Of a stretch of 64,000 nt of DNA, positions 46,961 through 55,904 are shown one piece after another. The notes under the pieces were generated by a model. The model was not told the DNA's origin. It worked only from the letters and a program-made list of their open reading frames with translations, and did no database searches. Within the stretch, counting starts at the first letter, position 1. Every line of letters begins with the position of its first letter. The DNA comes from Trichobilharzia szidati. Taxonomy: Eukaryota; Platyhelminthes; Trematoda; Strigeidida; Schistosomatidae. The stretch is taken from positions 36,900,804 through 36,964,803 of the forward strand of contig OX235277.1 in assembly GCA_944472155.2 (NCBI GenBank), in the 5' to 3' direction. The translations under genes and the position numbers were made by a program.

Positions 46961-47154
46961 AATACAACTGCAGTGAGTAATAGCACTCCTATCGGAACCT
47001 TGAACCCAGAACTCTGTTTGAAATACTACAGCTTGATATATCATAGCCAGAAGCATTCTTAGTAGACACTAACATATAAAAAGAGACACGATAGTTAGAT
47101 CCAGTATAATGAATCCACAGGGAATTTGAAATAAATTTATTAAATGCTGGTATT

Positions 47155-48250
47155 ATAATAAAGGTTTTTGTATTTCCCAATGAATGAAAAACAAAACGAT
47201 ATTGTTTTACGAGTTGATCACGGACTGATATCAGTTAGAGAACCATTGAAAACTAGGGAGTACTGGACAGCTGCTGTTTCATCCTAGTTTGGGAATCATC
47301 GGCAGAAAATTAATCTGATGCTTGCTAGTGACTTGCTACAGGATGAAGCTTCCTGGAGTTCTAGTGAGAAGTCGTGACCAGTGAGGTCCAATTAGATATC
47401 ACGTGTATGGATGGATGTCCCACCAACGACAATAGTTGAGGTCGCGCTAAAATCACGAAGTGGTAGAAGTTAGAATTCATGAGCCATTGAATCGGGTCCC
47501 AGTGGCTGAATGGTACACGAGCTTGCCTTGTAACCAGAAGACCCTGGGTTCGAACTCTGGCGGTGGGTGCGTACTGCCGATGATTCCCAGGCAGCAGCTG
47601 TACAACACTCCCTGGTTTTTAATGGTTCTCTAATTGATATCAGTCCGTGATCAACTCGTAAACCATAACTAATCCTTACAAACCAAAACTATAGAAAAAC
47701 GATATTTTTTTACTGACGTTTCGCCATTTAATGCTAATAGCGGTATCAAAGTATTATTAAACCAGAATTTACAAAATCTCAGTGTATATATAACAGAGAG
47801 TTAAGGGGTGAGAAAATAAACTTAGGTCAAGTAAAAGGGACATATTTAAAGTAAAAATAGCAATGAAGATCACTAAACCAAATAAAAAAGGTAATAGTAC
47901 GTCTGTTATGATATCAAAAGAAAGTTTACTAACTTGATCATCGTTCGTCTGTCTGGGGTCATTTTTCGTTGTCAAGTTGGTCAGTTGTTAAAGATAACAA
48001 AACCAAGTGTGGATTGTTGGATTTGATCAGTGTGTAAAATTATAAAAGTAGTGCGCGTCTATATGGTGAACTTGCTTATCACATTCGCGTTGATTTTGTC
48101 ACTTGATGGGGGAGGGAGGTGTTGTAACCAGGTCAGATTCTGTTTTAGTCCATCATTCCTATTCAGGCGATTTGGATTCCACTTGATATGAAGTGCTTAT
48201 GATATTAGACATTCTTTGTGATTTCTGAAATGCTTATTCTGGATTCTTTC
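47155..48250 (-). mobile_element. PLE 3' end (C-terminus and UTR), target of an HH-1 insertion
   Basis: The minus strand at 48250-48060 reads NIERIQNKHFRNHKECLIS, then HIKWNPNRLNRNDGLKQ, the typical end of a PLE GIY-YIG domain (an LNRNDG-like motif). The 3' UTR follows to a terminal hairpin (reverse of 47711-47750) ending GGCGAAACGTCAG. The terminal 60 bp continue at 47155-47210 after the insertion. The same terminus occurs uninterrupted at 51232-51335. Confidence 0.7.
47211..47695. mobile_element. HH-1 foldback element with 18-bp duplication
   Basis: Terminal inverted sequences of about 85-100 bp: gagttgatcacggactgat at the left against atcagtccgtgatcaactc at the right, extending through the hammerhead 3' halves. 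Between them lie a unique block and a tRNA-like head (A-box-like gtggctgaatggtacacg; B box gggttcgaactctgg). Past the right inverted end is the family tail aactaatccttaca. It is flanked by aaaacgatattgttttac (47193-47210) and aaaacgatatttttttac (47696-47713), 17 of 18 identical. The right hammerhead lacks its stem II distal half and GAAA by deletion. The left inverted copy retains GATGA, GGATGAAA and CTGTC. Confidence 0.88.
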
Positions 48251-50190
48251 AATATTGTCAAAATCAAAAAACTGAATACGTAGATAAGATGAATGAAATA
48301 CTCAGTGATCATCGAAAATTTCAAAAAATAATTACATCTTCCGTCGATCCGACAGAAAAAGTGGAGAAACAACTAATTGAATCACTAAAAAGACTTAAAC
48401 AACAAAGTAGTATCATAGATGGTTTATATGAATCTTTAAAGCCTACTGGTACGGTTACACCAAGATTATACGGACTGCCAAAAGTGCACAAAATCGGTTT
48501 GCCGCTTCGACCAGTGTTGGACATGTGTAATTCCCCATATCATGCAACAGCAAAATGGCTAGTGAAGCTGCTAAAGCCTCTGCATAATGAATTGGTAAAA
48601 CATAGCGTAAATGGCAGTTTTGAATTTGTTGACAAAATAAGAGATCTTAATGTGAGGGACAAGTTTATGATATCTTTTGATGTATCCTCCTTGTTCACCA
48701 ATGTACCGTTAATGGAGACAGTGGATTTTATATGTGAGGAGATTACTACACGAAACATAGACATTGGGATTTCTATATCCACCTTGAAGGAACTTATTTT
48801 AAGATGTACAATGAATGTTCATTTCTTATTCAATAAGGAATATTACAGGCAAATTGATGGTGTAGCTATGGGTTCCCCATTAGGTCCAATCCTAGCTGAT
48901 TTTTTCCTCGCTAAATTAGAGAATGGACCACTGAAAGGAGTAATTAATGACATGGATTTCTACTGTCGATATATGGATGATACATTTGTGGTTATGAAAG
49001 ATGAGAATGATGCAATGAATATCCTCGACAAGTTTAATGATGCACATTCAGCAATAAACTTTACCATGGAGAAAGAAAGTAATGACAGTATCTCATTCCT
49101 AGACGTCTTCATGGCAAGGAAAGATGATGGCACACTAAGAAGGAGTGTGTATAGGAAACCTACAACAACAGGTCAGTACACTCATTTTTTGAGTTTTGTA
49201 CCTTTGAAATATAAACGTAACCTGGTAAAGTGTTTGGTTCATAGAGCTAAGTTAATTTGTTCAGACGACTGCCTCAATGAGGAGCTTAAGATTATTAAAG
49301 AATTACTTAGAAAAAATGGTTATCCAGATAAATTTATTGAGAAGAATATGAATTCAGCACCAAAGAGAGTCAGTATTGCTACAGTTTCGAAAAAGCCAAT
49401 GTTCATAAAATTGCAGTTCCTCGGTGACAACATCAGTGAGATCATAACACAGCGCTTGAAGAATGCAGTTAAAAGAGCTTATTATGCAGCAGAAGTACGT
49501 TGTCTCTTCACAACCACCCCTATTCTATGTTCGAGAAATAAGGACAAACTACCTAATTTTGCCTCTTCTATGTGTGTATACCAGTTTGACTGCAGCTGCG
49601 GAGCCAGCTACATTAGGCGTACAATTAGGCAGTTTCATCGTCGTATTTCTGAACATCATCCAGCGTGGTTAAGCAAGGGACAAACAAAATCTATTCGGAG
49701 TTCTATTTTAGCACACCTTGTTGATACCGAGCACAAGGTTGATGTGAATACTGCATTCAAAATCATTTATCGCATTCCGACTAATCTCAACTTTGCTCTA
49801 AGAGTTCGTCTTCTACAGACAGCAGAAGCAATCGGAACCCACCTTAAGAAGCCAAGCCTATGTGTACAGAAGAAATTTGTACAGCCACTTTGCTTACCGT
49901 GGCCATCCTTACAAGACAGGACTACGTCGCTCCCCTCCCCCTATTAAATTATAATTGTCCAAATTATTTTATTTTATTTTTATTTTGACCGCTTCATCTT
50001 TAATTACGTGTTATTCTTGTAAAATTAATTTATTCTATCCATTTCTACTTTTTTAAATGTGTATTGATTTTCTGCGTTAATTATCTACCCATTGACATTT
50101 CGACACTGTTTATATATTGTTAACAAACATATCACCACTTGTTTGGTAAATTGTTGTGTATTGTAAAAATGCTATATATATTAGAGTAGA
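48250..50190 (+). mobile_element. PLE-A, most complete copy
   Basis: 5'-truncated within the RT N-terminal part, then the long open frame (48289-49947) and an AT-rich 3' UTR of about 240 bp. No terminal motif is visible before the PLE-C sequence begins on the other strand near 50200. Confidence 0.85.
48289..49947 (+). CDS. PLE reverse transcriptase with GIY-YIG endonuclease
   Basis: A 552-residue open frame. In-frame codons continue a little upstream (YVDKMNEILSDHRKF), so the ATG is internal to a truncated protein. RT motifs in order: RLYGLPKVHK (59-68), FDVSSLFTNVP (130-140, motif A, D131), GVAMGSPLGP (191-200, motif B), YCRYMDDTF (225-233, motif C with the YMDD dyad intact), FLDVF (270-274) and VYRKPTTTGQY (287-297). 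The linker runs 300-425. The endonuclease starts at MCVYQFDCSCGASYIRRT (428-445) with SEHHPAW (454-460), SSILAHLVDTEH (471-482), QTAEAI (510-515) and the end LCVQKKFVQPL. The YIG triplet reads YIR. Such proteins reverse-transcribe element RNA at a nicked chromosomal site. The frame is uninterrupted, unlike the other copies, so it is the youngest large PLE here, but it lacks the RT entry block and probably cannot act alone. Confidence 0.92.
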   Translation: MNEILSDHRKFQKIITSSVDPTEKVEKQLIESLKRLKQQSSIIDGLYESLKPTGTVTPRLYGLPKVHKIGLPLRPVLDMCNSPYHATAKWLVKLLKPLHNELVKHSVNGSFEFVDKIRDLNVRDKFMISFDVSSLFTNVPLMETVDFICEEITTRNIDIGISISTLKELILRCTMNVHFLFNKEYYRQIDGVAMGSPLGPILADFFLAKLENGPLKGVINDMDFYCRYMDDTFVVMKDENDAMNILDKFNDAHSAINFTMEKESNDSISFLDVFMARKDDGTLRRSVYRKPTTTGQYTHFLSFVPLKYKRNLVKCLVHRAKLICSDDCLNEELKIIKELLRKNGYPDKFIEKNMNSAPKRVSIATVSKKPMFIKLQFLGDNISEIITQRLKNAVKRAYYAAEVRCLFTTTPILCSRNKDKLPNFASSMCVYQFDCSCGASYIRRTIRQFHRRISEHHPAWLSKGQTKSIRSSILAHLVDTEHKVDVNTAFKIIYRIPTNLNFALRVRLLQTAEAIGTHLKKPSLCVQKKFVQPLCLPWPSLQDRTTSLPSPY

Positions 50191-50199
50191 GCCAGAGAA

Positions 50200-51600
50200 G
50201 AGGATCTAATTGAAAAGTAAATATTTCTTCGCTCAATCTTTTGTGTTTTCCAAATGTCTAAATGGGGATATTTTCTATATTAAAATCAATTTTGTGACCT
50301 GATTCTATAGCATGTAGACCTATGGCTGATAATTTTTCAAGTTTTTGTAGTTCAATGGGATTTCTCAGTGGTCGAAGAGATTCTCTACGGTGTTCATTTG
50401 TTCTGATTTTGATTTCTCAAGATGTTTGTCCGATGTATATCGCATCATATTCCAAGCATTTTACTTTATAGACACAATTATATAGAGAGTCTTTAGAGAT
50501 TTGGTCTTTTATATGGACAAGGTTGCTTTGAAGTGTGTCTGATGTTTTGAAGAAAACTCTAATGTCGAGCTGATTGAATACTCTTCTGATATCGTCTGAC
50601 GTCTCTTCTCTATATGGAATGACGACTGTTGAGGTCCATGTTTTCGGAATGCGTTTTCGGCCATACTTATTGTCAGTGTTGATTTTGTTGATGAAGTTCT
50701 TCGGGTAGTTGTTTTGCTTAAGAGTTTCAGTAATGTTTGATATTTCTTCTTCTTTTTCTTTCTCATCCGTTATCAGAGAATGTGCTCGTCTAAGAAGACT
50801 TGAAACAACTGAAATCTTTGCGCTGATGGGGTGTGTGATGATTTGAAGTCTAAATATTTATTGGAGTGGGTATTCTTCCTGAATATGGATATACTAAATT
50901 GTCCGTTTTTCCTTCTCTTAACTAGGCAGTCCAGAAATGGTAGTTCACCAACATCTGATTCTGCTTCCGAAGTGAACTGGATTCTGGGAGATACACAGTT
51001 TATTTTCTCCGGGAATGAATTGTGTAGATCTCGTTTTAGTACTACAAAAGTATCATCTACATATCTTAACCATATTTTAGGAGTGAGTATGCTTGAAAAG
51101 ATGTTATCTTCATGAAAAGGTCGGCGACTATTAGGGAGGCTGGTGAACCCATAGCAACACCATTTGTCTGTCTATATAAACTCTCTTTAAATGTAAAATA
51201 ATTATTTTCTAGACAGAATTTTAAGCTTCATTATAATAAAGGTTTTTGTATTTCCCAATGAATGAAAAACAAAACGATATTGTGTTTACTGACATTTCGC
51301 TATTTAATGCTAGTAGCTTTATCAAAGTATTTTAAGCTCTTAATTATTTCACTGGTGTCCAGTGGACATCTTTGTGATAGCGTTGTATCTGATTCTATAA
51401 GACTGGAAATGATGTCAAGACTTTCGGTAATAGGGATACTAGTATATCATGAGTTAATATCATAGCTTACCATAATGTCTTCTTTATCAATTTCTCGGTG
51501 TTCTATTTGGGATTTGAAATCATATGAATTTTTCACAATATTTTGAGTGTCCTTTTGTAGTGGTTGTAGTATCGAGAGTATTTTTTAAAACAATATCATG
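50200..51600 (-). mobile_element. PLE-C, RT and GIY-YIG, few disruptions
   Basis: On the minus strand: motif A region (YDINS-like, then TSIPITESLDIISSLIE near 51480-51380), RQTNGVAMGSPASLIVADLF (motif B, 51170-51110), TPKIWLRYVDDTFVVLKRD (motif C, 51085-51030), LPFLDCLVKRRKNG and FRKNTHSNKYLDF, a linker, then YKVKCLEYDAIYIGQTS (GIY-YIG core with YIG intact, near 50460-50410), NEHRRESLRP, LEKLSAIGLHAIESGHKI, ending near 50270. Breaks seen: a frameshift before motif C, one near 50830, one stop directly after YIGQTS (CGA to TGA), and a nested PLE terminus at 51232-51335. The family differs clearly from PLE-A and is nearer PLE-B. Confidence 0.85.
51232..51335 (-). mobile_element. PLE terminus nested in PLE-C
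   Basis: This 104-bp piece interrupts PLE-C coding sequence between RT motifs A and B. It matches 47155-47210 plus 47700-47760, that is, the 3' terminus of another PLE with the GCGAAATGTCAG module (GAAACGTC in the other copy). It gives the empty-site sequence for the HH-1 insertion at 47211. Confidence 0.8.
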
Positions 51601-51719
51601 TCGGTAAAATCAACAGAATTACAGTTCGAAAGGATCTGTAAGTTACAATATGAATAAAAATGTAAAACTAAGTAGAGTATCGCATAAAATCATGCAGGTA
51701 ATTCACCTGGCTTCATTCT

Positions 51720-52060
51720 TATTTCTCAGGGAGAAGGCAGTACACTGCATGTCAGGGGAAGTCATCTACTTCATCGCTTACTGAGGTTGGTGGCATTCAA
51801 GGCGCTTCTCTTTCTCCTTTTCTGTTTTCTTTCTTCTTGCATGACTTGCCTTACTCTAATGATGAAATGAACTTTGTTAAGTATGCAGATGATCTAACTG
51901 TTTCCATGCCTGTTGACTGCCAGCTAGACGGTACTAAGATGAATAGCTTTCTGTCAGGAGTCAGCAAACTGTCTTTGGCTAATGGTCTTAAACTAAATCC
52001 TTCCAAATGTCAGACTGTTAATTTCAGTTATTATTCTTCTTATATTTATAGTCCTCTGAT
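51720..52060 (+). pseudogene. CR1-type LINE RT fragment with YADD
   Basis: It reads GGIQGASLSPFLFSFFLHDLPYSN (motif B region, normally GVPQGSVLSPLLF), MNFVKYADDLTVSMPV (motif C, YADD intact) and FLSGVSKLSLANGLKLNPSKCQTVNF. These are diagnostic of CR1/jockey-type RTs. The open part is 51837-52082. Both ends are truncated. Confidence 0.88.
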
Positions 52061-52089
52061 TTTTTCTTTATTTTCCCATTAGTGGAAAC

Positions 52090-52555
52090 ATTATTTAAGC
52101 TCTGTAATAATTGATATTTTTTGTTTTTCCCCTCACCATCAAGAGAACATTTTGTTCAATATTCTATAACGTGCTGAGATTTCCAAACTGTATTGACAAT
52201 TTGGTTTGAAAAAAACTCACTGTTATCAATACTATAGCTACTAATCTCACTTTGTACTTTACACAATTTGACATTATTCCTACTATAAATGTGAACAAAT
52301 TCCTGTGGTTAATTTTATTTGTATTTTGAGTAAATAAGATGCGACATTGCGACAAATGCTGAGAATTCCATGCTGTATTATAAGTACTGTTTATGGAATA
52401 AAGCAGATTATTATTATTATTGAAGATAGTTGAAACATTGATAGCTTGTAAAAGGCCCAAGAAGAAGGCGAATTTAGCGGATAATTACAATCAATCAGTA
52501 GAGGCCATCATAAGGAAGGCATTTAACCAAAATTCTAAACGCATGAGTTTAAGGC
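52090..52555. other. unassigned AT-rich stretch
   Basis: A short ATT repeat (ttattattattatt) lies at 52410-52423. No element recognised. Confidence 0.4.
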
Positions 52556-52559
52556 TTCT

Positions 52560-52770
52560 TCAGGTGAATACCGACAGATTCAGTTATTTGTAAAACACGA
52601 ACTCACAGGGCGAAGTTAAGACTATCTGAAATTTTATCACTAAGAAGTTGTAGTATAATAATAACGCAACGCTTACAGAATGCGGTGAATGCAGAAGTTC
52701 ACTTGTTGTGGACTAAACGGCTAAGCTCGTTTACACTCGAAGAAAAAGGACAAAACATATATGTATATAG
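52560..52770 (+). mobile_element. PLE-A linker fragment
   Basis: It reads LRSCSIIITQRLQNAVNAEVHLLW, equivalent to ISEIITQRLKNAVKRAYYAAEVRCLF at residues 382-407 of the copy at 48289. Small deletions. 5' and 3' truncated. Confidence 0.65.
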
Positions 52771-53339
52771 ATAGGAATTCAGTTCACACAAATTAACATA
52801 CATATAAAATACAGTTACCCGGTGAGTTATAATTGTCCTAAAATACACAAGTAAAGACGTACAGAATTGTAGTAATGAAGCAGTGCTATTTGGGTATGCA
52901 GTTGCTCACTTCATGTAAGAGTATGCCAACAGCCCGAGATTACTTGTGGAGGGTAAAGGAGATTGAAGAAAAGGATCCGAATGTGGATGTATGGATCACA
53001 CACACCAGCCAGAGATGATTGGCAATAGTGGAAAGCAAGAAGCTGGAGAGGACAGATGTGTCGTCCATACTGCACGGTGAACGAGGTTGTGTCCTTATTC
53101 AATCTCAATTAGCAACTATGATGTGCAGTGATTCCTTTATTTTCACTGTTTTACAATGAAGGTATAATTTGATACTTTTTGGCCTCCACATGGCTCCAAC
53201 TCTTAGAAGTCCAGAGGGACTACCAGAGCCGTTGCTTTCACAGATACCGACGATAATAAGTACAATTATGATACTAAAAATAATTAGAATGAAACATAGC
53301 AGCATGCGAATACAGAAAAGGGGTGTAATGCTCCTGTGA
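52771..53339. other. unassigned stretch
   Basis: The segment 52920-53100 has a higher GC content than its surroundings but gives no convincing protein on either strand. Confidence 0.35.
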
Positions 53340-54350
53340 TTAAGAAAATAAAAGACAGATTCAGCGAAGAAAATTTTCTTTATCGACGAAATCATCCTCA
53401 GAGGCTGTACAGTCGTATTTATACTTACAAAAATATATAGTGGTCTATTATTGAGTAATAGGGGGTGACATAATTGATATAATTACTCAGAAGTGGCTTT
53501 AGAAGTGAAAATTAAAAGTTGTAAATTACGTGGTACTCAACGGCACAAAGATAGAAGTGAGAATAAAGGTATTTGAGTGTCAATTCAACAAGTGTGAAGA
53601 GGGTGTGAAAATATACAAAAGGAGCATATGAGAGTGATAATAGTGAATTAATTATTAAAGCAAAAGCTAACTAAAAGTGAAATTAGAATGAAAAGAAAAA
53701 ATCAAAATATATTTTATTTACAAGGAATGATTAGTGAAGAGGTTAAGACCAAGGTAGAATAAGAGACTGGACAAACGTTTTCTGTATACACAGTTCAGGG
53801 TTGTATTGATGAATTGCTAGAGCCTCCACTATACACAAAAGCCGAAACCTGACGCCCTTTGTACCATTTGGCTTCACTTTGTAAAGGATCTTGAACTCTG
53901 TATACAGAAAAAGTTTGTCCAGTCTCTTATTCTACCTTGGTCTTAACCTCTTCACTAATCATTCCTTGTAAATAAAATATATTTTGATTTTTTCTTTTCA
54001 TTCTAATTTCACTTTTAGTTAGCTTTTGCTTTAATAATTAATTCACTATTATCACTCTCATATGCTCCTTTTGTATATTTTCACACCCTCTTCACACTTG
54101 TTGAATTGACACTCAAATACCTTTATTCTCACTTCTATCTTTGTGCCGTTGAGTACCACGTAATTTACAACTTTTAATTTTCACTTCTAAAGCCACTTCT
54201 GAGTAATTATATCAATTATGTCACCCCCTATTACTCAATAATAGACCACTATATATTTTTGTAAGTATAAATACGACTGTACAGCCTCTGAGGATGATTT
54301 CGTCGATAAAGAAAATTTTCTTCGCTGAAACTGTCTTTTTTTTTCTTATG
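53340..54350. repeat. near-perfect palindrome of PLE-A 3' ends
   Basis: Arms 53340-53798 and 53891-54350 are inverted copies of about 460 bp that look almost identical, around a spacer of about 92 bp. Each arm holds, reading outward, the last 18 codons of a PLE-A protein (ELCIQK...FVQSLILPWS and stop), the 3' UTR and the terminal motif (ctgaggatgatttcgtc, ttcgctgaa). The spacer holds more of the minus-strand copy (FRLLCIVEALAIHQYNPE). It consists of two PLE termini in divergent orientation. High identity points to recent origin or ongoing gene conversion. Confidence 0.93.
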
Positions 54351-54660
54351 TGATTAGTTCAACACAAAATTTTGAAATGAAAGTGGATGCTAGTTCAATA
54401 TATTACGAAGACTGAACGCACCAAAAAATATTTGTAAATACGTCAACTGTGTAGGTAACATACAAATGGATGAAGGAAAATTGCGATAAAGATCAACGTT
54501 AATTAATCTGAACAGTGGCGTCAAATTCAATGACACTAATAATGATAATAAATCAAGTAAACCAACAATTAACAATAGTTATCAATGTGAATGGTAATAA
54601 TGTGTATGTAAAAACAAAATTGTTACGACCTTGTGTGTATTAAGGGTGGTAAAATATACC
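54351..54660. other. unassigned AT-rich stretch
   Basis: No gene or repeat recognised. Confidence 0.4.
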
Positions 54661-54664
54661 TAGC

Positions 54665-55190
54665 GGGTCGGTTTATTCACCTGCTAGCTGCTGCAGGTGA
54701 TACAAGTGGAGGTATAACTATTGGCGTTGTTGGAGTTCTGTCGGTTTCTTGATTGTCTGACTGGGTTGCTTTTCGGGTGGTGTGGATATCTGTATAAGAT
54801 AGTTTTAGTCTATCCACAGAAATAGTCACCCTTTTACCCTCTTTGTTAACGGTGAAATATGCTTTTGAGCCATGAAGTACTGGAAATGAAACTTCGTATG
54901 GGGGCTGTAGCCCTTTTCTGACGTCATCAATGCGTATGAAGACGAACTTGCAGGTTTGCAGATGTTTACTAACGTTTTGTGTGCGGAGGGACTGCCTCGG
55001 GGCTATTGGTTGAATTTGTAGCATTCGTCTGGTCAGTAGATTAGAAAACTCGGAAATATTCATCTCTTAGGAGTCGTAAGAAAATAATAACTGTCCTGGC
55101 ACTGTTAAATTAGTGCCGTATACTAGTTGTGCCAGTGTACAACCGAGATCCTCTTTAATAGTTGACCGGATGCACACTGTCCCAGTATAA
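54665..55190 (-). pseudogene. Ty3/Gypsy LTR retrotransposon, integrase C-terminus
   Basis: The minus strand reads IRSTIKEDLGCTLAQLVYGT and LTVPGQLLFSY, conserved integrase text, then one in-frame stop, then a 128-codon frame (55063-54677) with FVFIRIDDVRKGLQPPYEVSF (the GPY/F-type module, here PPYEVSFPVL), GSKAYFTVNKEGKRVTISVDRLK and a Pro/Thr-rich tail. This is the end of a pol polyprotein. No LTR, protease or RT was found nearby. It is the only LTR-element trace in the window. Confidence 0.88.
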
Positions 55191-55199
55191 CCACTCCAA

Positions 55200-55560
55200 C
55201 CTTAATTTCAGAAAATAAGGATTAACTACCTAATTTCGCCTTTGTGTGTGTGTCTATCAGTTTGACTACTTCTGCAGTGACAGTTACAATGCATTTGTAC
55301 TGGATTTTTAGACATCGTCCTGACTGGTTAAGCAAGGGATAAATATGGTCTGTTTGCAACTCTGTCTTAGTCCATCCTGTAGATACCGAACGCAAAGTCA
55401 GTAATTTATCGCATTCCGACTAATATTAATTATGATTTACGAATCAGTCAACTACGTATTGATGTGGTCATCAGAATTCACCTGAAGAAGCCTCAAAATT
55501 ATGTGTACAGAAGAAGTAAGTTCAAACGCTTTCCCTTCCTTGACCATAATTTCTTCAACT
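55200..55560 (+). mobile_element. PLE-A GIY-YIG fragment
   Basis: It matches the copy at 48289 from NKDKLPNFASS to KKPSLCVQKK in blocks: ggattaactacctaatttcgcc, ccagtttgactacttctgcag-like, cgtcctgactggttaagcaaggg and cacctgaagaagcctc. Several frameshifts; the YIG core is lost (SYNAF). Confidence 0.8.
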
Positions 55561-55571
55561 ATCTTCAACTA

Positions 55572-55891
55572 TTTTTGATTGTACACTAGTCAGTAACTAG
55601 TGTAATGCGTCTAGTCCTATCTTCGGTGCAGACTGAATTCTCAGAAGGAACATCAGTTCCTTCAAGGTTGCAGATACGCCTTGCTGATGAGTGCCAACTA
55701 GCACGAAACCTATGTCCAAGGCTTCCTGCCGATTGCCTCCAACCATCTAATACCAACAATTCACAGTGCACCGTAATGGTGAGCCACCTAGCATGGTGGC
55801 CACATTGCAAACATGACTGATAGAATTCAGTCTGCACCGAAGATAGGACTAGACGCATTACACTAGTTACTGACTAGTGTACAATCAAAAA
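55572..55891 (+). mobile_element. HH-2 element with perfect 70-bp inverted ends
   Basis: Positions 55572-55641 and 55822-55891 are exact reverse complements over 70 bp. The 180-bp interior holds the hammerhead (55678-55722) and the family 3' region. The tRNA-like head seen in other HH-2 copies is replaced by the inverted 3' end, joined at a gaat(t)ctcagaagg microhomology. It has no coding capacity. Confidence 0.93.
55678..55722 (+). ncRNA. hammerhead ribozyme (HH-2), all core residues intact
   Basis: Stem I: GCCTTG (55678-55683) with CAAGGC (55717-55722), six perfect pairs. Box one: CTGATGA (55684-55690). Stem II: GTGC (55691-55694) with GCAC (55701-55704), loop CAACTA. Box two: GAAA (55705-55708). 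Stem III is minimal: the last A of GAAA with T55715, and C55709 with G55714, loop CTAT. Cleavage is expected after C55716 of GTC. This is type I topology with a very short stem III, as in hammerheads of PLEs and related retroelements. Such short forms may work best as RNA dimers. Confidence 0.9.
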
Positions 55892-55904
55892 CATCCAATA
55901 CAGT

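Noticed and set aside
55572..55891. MITE or DNA transposon
   Set aside because: The perfect inverted ends suggest one, but the 3' part equals the ordinary 3' end of HH-2 copies without inverted ends, and it holds a hammerhead. A retroelement with an inverted 5' extension fits better.
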